Positions 40,631 through 50,506 are shown, counted from the first letter of the stretch. The stretch is DNA of 64,000 nucleotides from CAYZQH01 sp050300015 (GCA_050300015.1 JBNKWZ010000032.1:1-64000); one strand, 5' to 3'. Translations and numbers: made by a program. Notes: generated by a model from the letters alone, not told the origin.

Positions 40631-41181
40631 GGTTTTAGCGGTTGCTATTAACCCGGTAAGCCAGACAAGCGTTTATCGCTGAAAGGTCGGCAGATCTACG
40701 AAGATATAGAAATACTGAAGACGACAACTCGTATCAGCGACACTACAAAATTAATAAAAAGCCTTATTCTCAAAACCAATGATGACGTGTCGGTTAACAA
40801 GGAGCCTAAGCTTACGAAGCCACTTAAAGACATTATGGCTTCGGTGGCGTAGCTAAACTATTCTAGCGGATTCTGATATCAGTCGCTCTTGGCTTTTCAC
40901 GGAAGGTAAATTGCTGGCGGTGTTGATTCGGACGAAGATAATAGGCCAATTAGGTAGTTGAATCGTGGATTAAAATCCGCGACATATTGGGAAGCATGGA
41001 AATGCCGAAAATCTCTTCAAATCAAGGTGTAGCTCTCCATTCTCAGTAGCTACATTTACATGCGCTTGAAATTTTATGTCGTGTTTGTATGAGATATGAG
41101 CACATAAAGCTGAAGGCAAGCTCAACCAAGTTCATCTTCCATATCAATAGCCGCCAGCGTGAAACACAACTATTTTCGTTC
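40631..41181. other. Gene-poor gap after fliJ
   Basis: The plus strand from about 40653 to 40851 is open and encodes a helix-like, Lys/Thr-rich stretch (RQIYEDIEILKTTTR and on), ending in TAG. It has no ATG, GTG or TTG start, so it is probably a remnant. A TCGTGGAT/ATCCGCGA hairpin lies near 40963-40982. Nothing else recognised. Confidence 0.35.
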
Positions 41182-41349
41182 CTATCGTGAAGGTGGCTCA
41201 AGCGCAGGAGCCTTTGCGGCTTCAATAATCGTCTCTACTAATTTTGTATGCACGACCTTCCCGCTGCTGTGGTCTTGGCTGGGGTAGCCGTTGTCCCAGA
41301 TCATGGGCAGGATATTTCGAGTGACGGTAGCTTGGATGAAGAATTTGGA
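41182..41349 (-). pseudogene. Possible C-terminal remnant of a GH5-type glycoside hydrolase
   Basis: A minus-strand frame of about 55 codons, ending in TAG at 41182, reads ...ATVTRNILPMIWDNGYPSQD and continues to LVETIIEAAKAPALEPPSR. The pattern of a hydrophobic strand then WDNG near the C-terminus followed by a final helix resembles the end of GH5 endoglucanases (for example VPFxWDNG). It is preceded in frame by a stop, has no start, and no upstream catalytic domain is found, so it would be a fragment. Assignment is by eye. Confidence 0.35.
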
Positions 41350-41524
41350 TCAGTGGGTGCGATAATACTTTGCCACCATCAGCGAGACAGTCCAAAAATA
41401 CTGCTGAAACATTGACGGGCTCTTTTGATTTTGAGTAGGGCGGTTTATGAGTGTTGCTTGACCAGTGCGAGAAACCCTGTAAACAGTCCCGCAAGCGGCA
41501 TTAGTTGCCGCGCGATCTCGGGTT

Positions 41525-43444
41525 TTAGTGTTTAGCCGGCAAGCGGGTGGCTGCGGGACTGACGGGGTTGAGTTGTTCTAATTTCCGCAAGATGGCGTGT
41601 TCAATACCGCTTGCGTTTAAACCCACTTGAGACAGTTGTTCGCTGCGCTTTGCATGCTCTATAAAGCGGTCTTCGACCCCTAAGGGTAACCAGGGTGTCA
41701 GTATGCCCTGTTGAGCCAAACATTCGGCAACCGCACTGCCCACCCCGCCGTTTAGTGTGCCCTCTTCAAGCGTCACCACCAAATCACACTGTTGCGCCAT
41801 GTTAACCAGGAGTGATACATCCAGGGGTTTGGCCCAACGCATGTCGCATACGCTATAGCCATGTGCTTGGGCCACACTCATGGCCACGGGTAACAATGTT
41901 CCAAAGTTAAAAATACATACTTTTTTGCCTTGTTGCACCAAGCGGCCTTTGCCTACGGCGGGCGGCTGTGCTTTAAGGTCAATGGGTGCGCCAGGGCCCG
42001 TGCCGCGCGGGTAACGGATGGCTGCGGGGCCTGAATGAAAATAAGCACTATTGAGCAGTTGATAGCATTCGTTTTCATCGCTGGGGACGGCAATGATCAT
42101 GTTGGGGACGCAGCGTAGATATGCGAGGTCAAAGATGCCAGAGTGGGTGGGGCCGTCTTCGCCTACTAAGCCTGCGCGATCAACGGCAAAAGTCACGTTT
42201 AAGTGTTGTAGCGCCACATCGTGAATCAGTTGGTCGTAAGCCCTTTGTAAAAAAGTGGAATAAATTGCCACCACGGGGTGTAGGCCCTCACAGGCCAAGC
42301 CCGCTGCTAGGGTCACCGCGTGTTGCTCGGCAATGGCAACATCGTGATAACGATCGGGGTAGGTTTTACGAAACTCTACCATGCCAGAGCCTTCGCACAT
42401 GGCGGGTGTAATGCCGATTAGTTTGTCGTCCGCTTTGGCGCGGTCACAAAGCCATTGGCCAAACACGTCTTGATATTTGCGCTTGAGGCTGGGTTCTTTC
42501 GGCACGGATGCCTTTGGTTCAATTTTGTTTAACGCATGGTAGCCCACGGGGTCTTTTTCTGCGGGTTTAAACCCCTTGCCTTTTTGGGTGATCACATGCA
42601 AAAGTTTGGGGCCTGGAATCTCGCTCAAGTTTTTTAAATCGTGGGTCAGGCGGTTCAGGTCGTGACCATCCACTGGGCCTACGTAATAAAAACCCAACTC
42701 TTCGAAGAGTGTACTAGGCGACACCATGCCCTTCATGTGTTCTTCTGTTTTGCGCACCAATTCGCGCGCCTGTGGCAGGTTTTCCAGTACTTTTTTACCG
42801 CCTTCGCGCAAAGCCGTGTAGAACTTACTGACCCAAATTTTGGAGAAGTAAGTGGCTAATCCACCCACGTTGGGAGATATGGACATGTTGTTGTCGTTTA
42901 AAACGACCAATATGTTAGCCCCTGTGTGTGCAGTATGATTTAGCGCTTCAAACGCCATGCCTGCGGTCATGGCGCCGTCACCAATGACGGCAATGGTGTT
43001 GCGTTGCTCGCCCTTGGCTTGTGCGCCTAGGGCCATACCCAATGCGGCGCTGATGGAGGTGCTGGAGTGGCCCACACCAAAAGTATCAAATGGGCTCTCT
43101 TCGCGCTTGGGAAACCCCGCCAAGCCGTGCAATTGGCGAATGCTGTGCATTTGCTCCCTGCGACCGGTGAGGATTTTATGTGGGTAGGTTTGATGGCCTA
43201 CATCCCAAACTAAGCGATCGTGAGGGGTGTTAAATACGTGATGCAGCGCGATGGTCAGCTCCACCACTCCTAGGCCTGCGCCAAAGTGGCCACCGGTTTG
43301 ACCTACGGTGTAAAGCAAGTACTCCCGCAACTCCAGCGCCAGATCGGGAAGCTGCTTCTCAGGCACGGCGCGTAAGTCCGCACCGCTGTTGATGGTATCC
43401 AACAGCGGCGTGGCTGGGCGTTTTGTGGGAATGGTGTCAAACAT
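41525..43444 (-). CDS. dxs: 1-deoxy-D-xylulose-5-phosphate synthase Dxs
   Basis: A 639-residue thiamine-diphosphate enzyme joining pyruvate and glyceraldehyde-3-phosphate, the first step of the MEP isoprenoid pathway. The ThDP-binding region is VIGDGAMTAGMAFEALNHTAHTGANILVVLNDNNMSIS (GDG...NDN). The transketolase pyrimidine domain has DVAIAEQHAVTLAAGLACEG, and the C-terminal domain LVVTLEEGTLNGGVGSAV. Full length. The next steps ispD and ispF are at 59701-60881, so three MEP genes share the window. It stands alone with a 111-base upstream gap. Confidence 0.97.
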   Translation of the reverse strand: MFDTIPTKRPATPLLDTINSGADLRAVPEKQLPDLALELREYLLYTVGQTGGHFGAGLGVVELTIALHHVFNTPHDRLVWDVGHQTYPHKILTGRREQMHSIRQLHGLAGFPKREESPFDTFGVGHSSTSISAALGMALGAQAKGEQRNTIAVIGDGAMTAGMAFEALNHTAHTGANILVVLNDNNMSISPNVGGLATYFSKIWVSKFYTALREGGKKVLENLPQARELVRKTEEHMKGMVSPSTLFEELGFYYVGPVDGHDLNRLTHDLKNLSEIPGPKLLHVITQKGKGFKPAEKDPVGYHALNKIEPKASVPKEPSLKRKYQDVFGQWLCDRAKADDKLIGITPAMCEGSGMVEFRKTYPDRYHDVAIAEQHAVTLAAGLACEGLHPVVAIYSTFLQRAYDQLIHDVALQHLNVTFAVDRAGLVGEDGPTHSGIFDLAYLRCVPNMIIAVPSDENECYQLLNSAYFHSGPAAIRYPRGTGPGAPIDLKAQPPAVGKGRLVQQGKKVCIFNFGTLLPVAMSVAQAHGYSVCDMRWAKPLDVSLLVNMAQQCDLVVTLEEGTLNGGVGSAVAECLAQQGILTPWLPLGVEDRFIEHAKRSEQLSQVGLNASGIEHAILRKLEQLNPVSPAATRLPAKH

Positions 43445-43555
43445 GAGTACGGCTTTTTAAATGTTAACGGGACATTTTATTGCGCTCGCAACCCCATTGA
43501 AAGTCTTAATGTGAGTAGCTGGTCGTTTTGGCGGGGGCAACGGGGCGCAAAACCC

Positions 43556-44383
43556 CTAAAATTTTAATGATTTGTGATAGCCGTCGACGGCTGTGGTTTC
43601 ACCGGTTTGCAGGTTAAGTGCGGTCAAAGTTCCACCCCAAACGCAGCCGGTATCCAAGGCGCAGTAGCGCTGGGGATTCGATGTTTTGCCTTCCAGCGCC
43701 GCCCAATGGCCAAATAAGAAGCGATAGGGTGCATCAGAGGGCGGCCTCTCAAAATCAAACCAGGGACGCGTATTGCTTGGCGCACTGGTGATGCCCTCTT
43801 TGGCTTTGAGGTTCAGCTCGCCCGTTGGGTGAATAAAACGCATCCGGGTGAAGTAATTGGTGATGATCCGCAAGCGTGCGTGGCCTTCGAGCTCGTCTTG
43901 CCAGCAGTTGGGTATATTGCCATACATATTGTTGAAGTAGGCTTGTCGTGTCGGGCCTTGGAGGGCAATAGCTACCTCGTTGGCCCGTGTTTGTGCTTCG
44001 GCAACTGACCAAATGTGTGGCACCCCTGCGTGGCTCAAAACCCATTGAGGGGTGGTAATCATCAACGGTTGCGCAGCGAGCCAATCCAGTAACGAGGTAC
44101 AGTCTGGCGCCTGCAAAACATCCTGGAGCGTGTCTTTTTTACTTATAGACTTGGCACCCGCAGCGATGGCTAAAAGGTGTAAGTCGTGGTTGCCCAGTAT
44201 CGTTTGAGCGCTCGGCCCTAAAGCTTTGACGGTGCGCAGTACCTCGAGGTTGTGAGGGCCACGGTTAACCAGATCCCCCGCCAGCCAGAGTTTGTCTGTG
44301 GCGGGGTCAAATTGAAGTTTATCCAGCAAGCGTACAAACGCGTCGTAACACCCCTGGATATCGCCAATGGCGAAATCACTCAT
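43556..44383 (-). CDS. apaH: Symmetrical bis(5'-nucleosyl)-tetraphosphatase ApaH
   Basis: A 275-residue metallophosphoesterase that hydrolyses Ap4A to two ADP. The metal motifs are FAIGDIQGCYDAF (GD-x-x-G), LWLAGDLVNRGPHNLEVL (GDxxxRG) and ILGNHDLHLLAI (GNHD), with the later SHAG in WVLSHAGVPHIW. Full length. It is the last gene of the lptD-surA-pdxA-rsmA-apaG-apaH operon, starting two bases after the apaG stop. The same order occurs in Escherichia coli. Confidence 0.97.
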   Translation of the reverse strand: MSDFAIGDIQGCYDAFVRLLDKLQFDPATDKLWLAGDLVNRGPHNLEVLRTVKALGPSAQTILGNHDLHLLAIAAGAKSISKKDTLQDVLQAPDCTSLLDWLAAQPLMITTPQWVLSHAGVPHIWSVAEAQTRANEVAIALQGPTRQAYFNNMYGNIPNCWQDELEGHARLRIITNYFTRMRFIHPTGELNLKAKEGITSAPSNTRPWFDFERPPSDAPYRFLFGHWAALEGKTSNPQRYCALDTGCVWGGTLTALNLQTGETTAVDGYHKSLKF

Positions 44384-44385
44384 GG

Positions 44386-44781
44386 TTAATGCAACTTAGA
44401 GGGCACAACCAACCCAAACAGTGGAATTTGTGCGTCAAAGGCCTCGTCGGTGTCCTCTCGACGCATTTGATAACTCCCCGTCATTGTGCCCGTATCGGTG
44501 GCGATGACCACACCACTGGTATAAGTGTAACTTTCATTGGGTGCCAACAGCGGTTGTTCGCCAATGACTCCGAGTCCCTTGACCTCTTGAGTTTGATCGT
44601 TGGCGTCGGTAATTACCCAATGACGGCTGATTAACTGGGCTGCGTGGTCACCGAGGTTGGACAAGGTGATGGTATAAGCAAAGACATAGCGCGATTCCTC
44701 CGGTTTGGATTGCTCCTTAATGAATCGGGTTTTTACGTCGATTTGGATGTCCGGCGATGATGGTGAAGTGTTGTCTGTCAT
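44386..44781 (-). CDS. apaG: ApaG protein (Co2+/Mg2+ efflux-associated, Ig-like fold)
   Basis: A 131-residue single-domain protein of the ApaG family: VKTRFIKEQSKPEESRYVFAYTITLSNLGDHAAQLISRHWVITDANDQTQEVKGLGVIGEQPLLAPNESYTYTSG is the conserved core, forming an Ig-like beta sandwich. It has been linked to Co2+ resistance in Salmonella, but its molecular role is not settled. It overlaps rsmA by 4 bases at the start and is followed at once by apaH. Confidence 0.96.
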   Translation of the reverse strand: MTDNTSPSSPDIQIDVKTRFIKEQSKPEESRYVFAYTITLSNLGDHAAQLISRHWVITDANDQTQEVKGLGVIGEQPLLAPNESYTYTSGVVIATDTGTMTGSYQMRREDTDEAFDAQIPLFGLVVPSKLH

Positions 44782-45581
44782 AGGACGTCTAAAGTCTTAA
44801 TTTCGTTTGCGAGATGGACAAAGTCTTCCAAGCTTAAAGCTTCGGGGCGCAAGCTTAGGTCGGTAGATTGTATCTGGGTGAGTGGATCCGTGCCTAACAA
44901 GGCTTTCAAACCATTGCGCAAGGTTTTGCGGCGCATTTGAAAAACGGCCTTCACCACTTGCGTGAAAACGGCTACATCATCGGCGGGATGGGGCAGTGTT
45001 GTATGGGGGGTTAACCGCACAATGGCCGAGTCCACCTTGGGAATGGGTCGAAAGGCCTCGGGGGGCACCACAAACAGAGGCTCTATCTGGCAGTAGTATT
45101 GGCATAGGACGCTGAGCCTACCATAGGCTTTTTCGCCAGGGGGGGCTGCGAGCCGATCCACTACTTCCTTTTGAAGCATGAAGTGCATATCGGCGATATG
45201 CGCCCGTGCCTCCATCAGGTGAAAGATCAGCGGAGTGGAAATGTTATAGGGCAGATTACCCACAATCCGGCAGGGGCGGTTGGTCGCCAGTGAGGCAAAA
45301 TCAAATTGCAAGGCGTCTGCCTGGTACAACGTAAAATGGGGGTGCAAAGCAAACTTTGCTTGCAGTAGCGGCACTAAATCTCGGTCGAGCTCCACAGCGG
45401 ATAAGTTCGGGCAATCCTCTAGTAGGTAGGCCGTAAGCGCACCTTGACCGGGGCCAATCTCCACTAGGTTGTCTTGCTTTTTGGCGGAGACAGCTCGCGC
45501 GATTCGGGCGATAACGGTTTCGTCCACCAAAAAATTCTGACCGAAGCGTTTGCGGGCTTTGTGTTCTCCGTGTTCACTCAT
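44778..45581 (-). CDS. rsmA: 16S rRNA dimethyladenosine transferase RsmA (KsgA)
   Basis: A 267-residue SAM-dependent enzyme that dimethylates two adjacent adenosines in the 3' hairpin of 16S rRNA. Motifs: KRFGQNFLVDETVI at the N-terminus, SAM-binding VEIGPGQGALT, and the catalytic VGNLPYNISTPLIFHL (NLPY). An open frame continues upstream to 45671, but the ATG at 45581 gives the usual start and overlaps the pdxA end by 8 bases. Part of the lptD-apaH operon. Confidence 0.97.
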   Translation of the reverse strand: MSEHGEHKARKRFGQNFLVDETVIARIARAVSAKKQDNLVEIGPGQGALTAYLLEDCPNLSAVELDRDLVPLLQAKFALHPHFTLYQADALQFDFASLATNRPCRIVGNLPYNISTPLIFHLMEARAHIADMHFMLQKEVVDRLAAPPGEKAYGRLSVLCQYYCQIEPLFVVPPEAFRPIPKVDSAIVRLTPHTTLPHPADDVAVFTQVVKAVFQMRRKTLRNGLKALLGTDPLTQIQSTDLSLRPEALSLEDFVHLANEIKTLDVL

Positions 45582-46569
45582 TCGATGCCCTGCTGGTGGC
45601 GTGGACCATCTGCAACGCCGTTTGAATGGCTGTGTGGAGGCTGCCAGTATCGGCAATGCCTTTGCCTGCAATATCCAATGCGGTGCCGTGGTCGACGGAG
45701 GTGCGGATAAAAGGTAGACCTAAGGTGATGTTAACGGCTTTGCCGAACCCTTTGTACTTTAGCACGGGTAACCCCTGATCGTGATACATGGCAAGCACCG
45801 CGTCGGCATTTTTGAGGTGGTGAGGGGTGAACAGCGTGTCGGCAGGCAAGGGGCCAATCAAGTCCATGCCTGCCATGCGCAAATGATTCAGCACGGGTTC
45901 AATGGTTTGAATTTCCTCTTGCCCGAGGTGCCCGCCTTCACCCGCATGGGGGTTTAACCCGCAGACCAGAATGCGCGGGTTTGGAAGCCCAAATTTGGTG
46001 ATCAGATCACCGTGGAGGATGCGCAAGGTCTCCGTAAGGTCAGCCTGGTTAATGGCCGCACTCACATCTTTTAGTGGCAGATGTGTGGTGGCCAGTGCCA
46101 CGCGTAGCCCTTCTGTGGCCAGCATCATCACCACGCGTGCTGTGTCACAGAACTGCGCAAGAAATTCGGTGTGCCCGCTAAAGGCGACTCCTGCGTCATT
46201 AATCACACCTTTGTGTACAGGGCCTGTGATCAGCGCGTTTAGTGTGCCGGCTAAACAGTGTTGAGATGCCGTGGCGAGGGTGTTCAACACGTATTGAGCG
46301 TTGCCTGGGTTCAGCGCACCAAAGTGCGCGGGTGTACACAATGGCACATCAATTACGCTGAGCGCCCCTGCACCAGAGGCTTTGGGGGTGTTAGAAAAGG
46401 GGTGAAGCTTGAGTTTGACGCCCAATGTGCGCGCGGTTTGCGCCAGAAAACTCGCGTCGCAAACGGCCACCAACTCTTGGTTTTCCAAGGGCTGCTGCAC
46501 GTAGCGAACCAATATTTCAGGGCCTATGCCTGCCGGCTCTCCAGGGGTAATGGCGAGTCTATGCATCAA
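45574..46569 (-). CDS. pdxA: 4-hydroxythreonine-4-phosphate dehydrogenase PdxA
   Basis: A 331-residue NAD-dependent dehydrogenase of vitamin B6 synthesis. It begins RLAITPGEPAGIGPEI. Metal and substrate sites include FSGHTEFLAQ, the His in ATTHLPLKDV, GLNPHAGEGGHLGQEE, MYHDQGLPVLKY and the C-terminal FIRTSVDHGTALDIAGKG. Full length. Two ATGs in a row (46569 and 46566) overlap the surA stop. Typical neighbour of surA and rsmA in gammaproteobacteria. Confidence 0.97.
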   Translation of the reverse strand: MMHRLAITPGEPAGIGPEILVRYVQQPLENQELVAVCDASFLAQTARTLGVKLKLHPFSNTPKASGAGALSVIDVPLCTPAHFGALNPGNAQYVLNTLATASQHCLAGTLNALITGPVHKGVINDAGVAFSGHTEFLAQFCDTARVVMMLATEGLRVALATTHLPLKDVSAAINQADLTETLRILHGDLITKFGLPNPRILVCGLNPHAGEGGHLGQEEIQTIEPVLNHLRMAGMDLIGPLPADTLFTPHHLKNADAVLAMYHDQGLPVLKYKGFGKAVNITLGLPFIRTSVDHGTALDIAGKGIADTGSLHTAIQTALQMVHATSRASNE

Positions 46570-47843
46570 CTTTTAATATCGATGTAGGCGTCGTCGCGCA
46601 ACTCGCGAAGCCAAATTTGGAGTTCGTCTTCAAATCGCCGGCTGGTGAGAATGCGGGCAGCTTTGTTGCGCAAGACAGCTTCCGTGATATCTTCTTCGCG
46701 GCGTTCTTGAACTTGTAGGATATGCCAACCGAATTGGCTGCGAAACGGCTGGCTAATTTCACCGATGGCGGTATTGGCCAGCGTTTTTTCGAAGGCGGGT
46801 ACAAACATCCCTGGGCTGCTCCAACCAAGGTCACCACCTGACAGCATTGAGCCAATGTCTTCAGAGTGCTCTTTAGCCATTTCGGCGAAATCAGCTCCGG
46901 CTAGAATTTTTTCACGGATGTCTGAAAGCTTGGCTTGGGCTTGCTCATCATTCAATATCGCAGAGGGTTTAAGCAAGATATGGCGAGCCAAGGTTTGAGT
47001 CTGCAGCTTTTGATCATCGCCTTTTTTCTCGTAGACGGTTAATACATGAAATCCCGCACCACTGCGTGCAGGTTCGGACACACCTCCCACCTCGAGTTTG
47101 GGGATGATGTCAGCAAACAAGCTGGGCAGCTCACTGGTTTTTCGCCAGCCCAAATCGCCACCTTGCAGTGCGGCAGGGCCGTCGGATTCAGCGATGGCGA
47201 CCTCCGCGAAAGGCGCGCCATTTTTGACCTTCGCCGCAATGGTCTCAGCTTTCTGGCGTGCTTTTTCAATGTCCTCGGTGGTGGGTGATTGGGGCAGTCC
47301 AATTAAAATGTGGCCCACGTGATATTCGCCGCCCATCCAAAAGCGGGCATCGGCAGAGCTTAAAAAGTTGTCAATTTCCAGCGGTGATATTTGAATGCGT
47401 TGTTGCACCATGCCCTGCTGAATTTGCTGAATGGTGAGGTCGCGCCTGAGCTTTTTGCGGAAGTTACTTAGGGTCATGCCTTCGCTTTGTAGCTGTTTAG
47501 CAAAGGCTTCGGGTGTTAAGCCATTGTTGGCTTGAATTTGTGCGATGGTTTGGTTGATTTGTTCGTCCTGCACTATATAGCCCACCCGGTTGGCTACTTG
47601 TAGTTGCAGTTTTTCGGAGATGAGGTGGTCCAACACCTGTTCTCGCAAGACGTCCATATCGGGCAGTGTCATATTGTTGACTTTGGCGCGCTCAATCACT
47701 TGCGCTAAGTTCTCATCCAGCTCGGATTGCAGTACAACACCTTTGTCGATCACCGCGATGACCTTGTCTAAGGGTTGAATTTGCGCGCCAACTTGCGCGC
47801 TGTAGATGAAGAGTGCGGTAAAAATGTATGCAAATACTTTCAT
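46566..47843 (-). CDS. surA: Periplasmic chaperone/peptidyl-prolyl isomerase SurA
   Basis: A 425-residue exported protein with a Sec signal peptide (MKVFAYIFTALFIYSAQVGA), an N-terminal chaperone domain starting LDKVIAVIDKGVVLQSELDENL, and two parvulin PPIase domains (EYHVGHILIGLPQS and ARHILLKPSAILND starts). It escorts outer-membrane proteins, including LptD encoded just upstream. A longer open frame reaches 48185 but overlaps lptD and lacks a signal peptide; the ATG at 47843 is clearly right. It ends at the pdxA start. Confidence 0.96.
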   Translation of the reverse strand: MKVFAYIFTALFIYSAQVGAQIQPLDKVIAVIDKGVVLQSELDENLAQVIERAKVNNMTLPDMDVLREQVLDHLISEKLQLQVANRVGYIVQDEQINQTIAQIQANNGLTPEAFAKQLQSEGMTLSNFRKKLRRDLTIQQIQQGMVQQRIQISPLEIDNFLSSADARFWMGGEYHVGHILIGLPQSPTTEDIEKARQKAETIAAKVKNGAPFAEVAIAESDGPAALQGGDLGWRKTSELPSLFADIIPKLEVGGVSEPARSGAGFHVLTVYEKKGDDQKLQTQTLARHILLKPSAILNDEQAQAKLSDIREKILAGADFAEMAKEHSEDIGSMLSGGDLGWSSPGMFVPAFEKTLANTAIGEISQPFRSQFGWHILQVQERREEDITEAVLRNKAARILTSRRFEDELQIWLRELRDDAYIDIKS

Positions 47844-47877
47844 GGTCTTGTGATGATCATCGTTAGTGGTAGGCCCG

Positions 47878-50283
47878 TTAGGGGCGTGGTCCAAACCCTG
47901 GAATGTTTTCGCGCAGTAACTGGGTGATACTTTCGCCAGAGCTCGCGAGACCTTTGAGGTCAAATTCAATAAAAAGTGCCTGGTCGTAATGACGGTTCTC
48001 GTCGTTGACGAGGGCGGCCAGTTTACTGTCCAACCAGCGCCGAGCCAATAAGCGCATTCGGTAGCAGCAATCGTCGTACTCAAAGCCCACAAAGGTATCG
48101 AGCCCTTTATGTTCATCGAGGTCATAAAAAAGGCGGCCCACCAGTTGCCACTGTTCCCCCATTGGCCAAGCGAAGGAGGTGTCAATTTGCTCTACCGGAA
48201 GCGCGCCTTCGTTTAGCGTATTTTCGCGAACAAAGCGATAGCCTACATTAAAGAGTTGATCCAGTTTGCCACGGTATTCTACGCCGTTGGTGGATCGCAT
48301 TACTTGTTTGGTTTTTGGGTTGTACAAAAAATCACTGTGTAATCGTATGCGGTCGCTCAAGGTGGCGACCACCTGTGCAGCCAGGTCGGATTCTTCTATG
48401 GCGTCGTCATCCGAGCGGCGCAGTTGGACTTGTCGGTCGTCGAAGTAGAATATTTGCCCAAAACTTACGTCCAGAGCGAGGGGTTGCTCGTGGGTGACGC
48501 CCCAGTGACTTGAAATACCTATGGTGAGCTGATGGGCATCATCAAGGCGGTCGCCGCCAGAGAGTCGTCTATCGCGGAACAGTTGGTGATAGCCAAAGGT
48601 TAGCGGCGTGGTGTCAAAATTGACATCTGTGGGGTTGCCACCCGCACCACTGGTCACATCATACAGTTCACTTTGGTCTTCATACGCTCTATATAGGTAG
48701 AAAAGTCTCGGTTCCAGTGTTTGCAAGCCCTGTTCTCTCTCGAAGATGAGGCCCGCATCAATACTGGTATAGGGTGTAAAAAAGTGAGGATGGTCTTCTG
48801 CGCTAGGCAGCAAGTCGTCACTTTCCAGGCGATAGGCCAGAGCTTGAACACCAAAGCTGGGGTTGATGAAACCAAAACTCCAGTATTTGGACCAGTTCAT
48901 CTGGTAATCGAGGTTGACGCGGTCCCCGGTAATGCGATTGGGGTCGCTGTGATCAAAGCGCACCACTTCCTGCTTTAAACTCATTTCCCAGCTGCCAATG
49001 GGGTATTTGGCGGTGGCCGTTAGGCGTGGCACTTGGCGATAGCTTTCGGCCACGTCAGCGAGCAGGGACTGGTAATCTTGCAGCCGAACTTGCAAATGCC
49101 AGTTGGGGAAGCGGTATCCGAACAGCGCGCCTTGGCTCAAATAGGTGTTGTTGGCTACATCAAAACTGGCCACAGATAAGTCTCTGAAGTAGTCGATGTC
49201 ACTGGCCTTAGTCAGGTTGATGTCGCTGTACCAGGTTCCTTGATCGCCCCCTTTGTGCTGATAGCTAAACAACCAACGGTCATGGCCCTTGTAGGGGCGT
49301 AGCAGGGCTTCCTCCACGGTGCCCTGTTCTAATATTTTGTCTACGTCGGGGTCGCCACCGCCTTGGTCTTCTGCCAAGTAAGCTACCGTCCATTCATTTT
49401 CCGAAAACGAATTCAGGTGGCGGTACTCCATTTCTAACATGGTGCCATGCCCTTGAATGTATCGGGGCGCGATGGTGGCATCTCGGTTGGGAGCAATGTT
49501 CCAATACCACGGTAACGCAATATCCAAACCACCGTTACTGGTGCCCATGGCGGGTACCAAAAGCCCACTTTGGCGATCAGAGCCCACGGGAAAGGTAAGA
49601 TAGGGTGCGTAAAAAACGGGAATACCTGCCATGTGGATGGAGACGTTACGGCCGGTGCCTTGGTGGGTGTTTGGGTTGACCGTCAGTTGTTGCCCCTTGA
49701 TGATCCAAGATTCATTGCCCGGTTCACAGCTGGTAACCGCTCCGTCGGTGAGTACCACCTCGCCCGAGCGCTTGTGCTCAATGTTGCCGGCGCGCCCGCG
49801 CATGTGGGTTTGATGCAGCACAAACTCGCCGCCAGCAAATTCGGCATGGTTGCCATCCATCTTTACTTCAGCTTTCTGGCCGCCTACCCAAATACCAGGT
49901 TCGCGAATTTCCACGTCACCTTCTAGTGCGGCTTCGCCGCTACTGCGGTCGTAGGACATATGTTCCGCTCTCAGTGCGCGTGCGCCCTGGCTGATGACAA
50001 CATCGCCTCCGAGGCTGATTTTAGAGCCTGCCATGTGAGAGGTGTGCGCTTCCACATGGATGTCCGTGGTGGCGGGGTCGGTAATGGGGTGGTCGGCCAG
50101 TGGGTCTATATAGGCTCCTCGGCAGGCCGGTCCGAGCTTTGCTTTTTGCGCCTCGGTCAGCGACTCAGTGGGCACCCAGTCGTATGTAGGCGTGCTGACC
50201 GCATCCGCGGCAACCACACTGGGGCCAATTAACGTGAGCGCACTGAGAAACGCAGGAATCAGTTTGAGGCAGCGGAATGTCAT
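47878..50283 (-). CDS. lptD: LPS-assembly outer-membrane protein LptD
   Basis: An 801-residue outer-membrane protein with a signal peptide (cleavage after about residue 26, VVAADA). A periplasmic OstA-like domain (TDIHVEAHTSHMAGSKISLGGDVVISQGARALRAEHMSYDRSSGEAALEGDV) and a large C-terminal beta barrel follow. With LptE it inserts lipopolysaccharide into the outer leaflet. The usual Cys pairs are present in part (GPACRGAY near the N-terminus and DDCCYRMRLLARRW near the C-terminus), consistent with the essential disulfides. It is the first gene of the operon and divergent from amgK. Confidence 0.96.
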   Translation of the reverse strand: MTFRCLKLIPAFLSALTLIGPSVVAADAVSTPTYDWVPTESLTEAQKAKLGPACRGAYIDPLADHPITDPATTDIHVEAHTSHMAGSKISLGGDVVISQGARALRAEHMSYDRSSGEAALEGDVEIREPGIWVGGQKAEVKMDGNHAEFAGGEFVLHQTHMRGRAGNIEHKRSGEVVLTDGAVTSCEPGNESWIIKGQQLTVNPNTHQGTGRNVSIHMAGIPVFYAPYLTFPVGSDRQSGLLVPAMGTSNGGLDIALPWYWNIAPNRDATIAPRYIQGHGTMLEMEYRHLNSFSENEWTVAYLAEDQGGGDPDVDKILEQGTVEEALLRPYKGHDRWLFSYQHKGGDQGTWYSDINLTKASDIDYFRDLSVASFDVANNTYLSQGALFGYRFPNWHLQVRLQDYQSLLADVAESYRQVPRLTATAKYPIGSWEMSLKQEVVRFDHSDPNRITGDRVNLDYQMNWSKYWSFGFINPSFGVQALAYRLESDDLLPSAEDHPHFFTPYTSIDAGLIFEREQGLQTLEPRLFYLYRAYEDQSELYDVTSGAGGNPTDVNFDTTPLTFGYHQLFRDRRLSGGDRLDDAHQLTIGISSHWGVTHEQPLALDVSFGQIFYFDDRQVQLRRSDDDAIEESDLAAQVVATLSDRIRLHSDFLYNPKTKQVMRSTNGVEYRGKLDQLFNVGYRFVRENTLNEGALPVEQIDTSFAWPMGEQWQLVGRLFYDLDEHKGLDTFVGFEYDDCCYRMRLLARRWLDSKLAALVNDENRHYDQALFIEFDLKGLASSGESITQLLRENIPGFGPRP

Positions 50284-50506
50284 CTAGCCTTGGTGGTCTC
50301 TTTGTTATCAGCATACGGCCGCGAGCTTTAGGGCGACTTCACTTTTTTAAGGGGTTTGTTGCGCCAGTAGCGGCAGGGGGATTGTAATCGTCTAGTATTC
50401 AGATTACTACGGCTGCTCGATATTCCGCGTCTCATACGCGGATTGTTTTCGATAAAAATTCTACAAGCCGCTAAGATAACGCTCCAAAAATCGCACTGAG
50501 GATGGT

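Noticed and set aside
47843..48185. An extended N-terminus of SurA beginning at 48185.
   Set aside because: It overlaps lptD in another frame and lacks a signal peptide; the ATG at 47843 gives a clear one.
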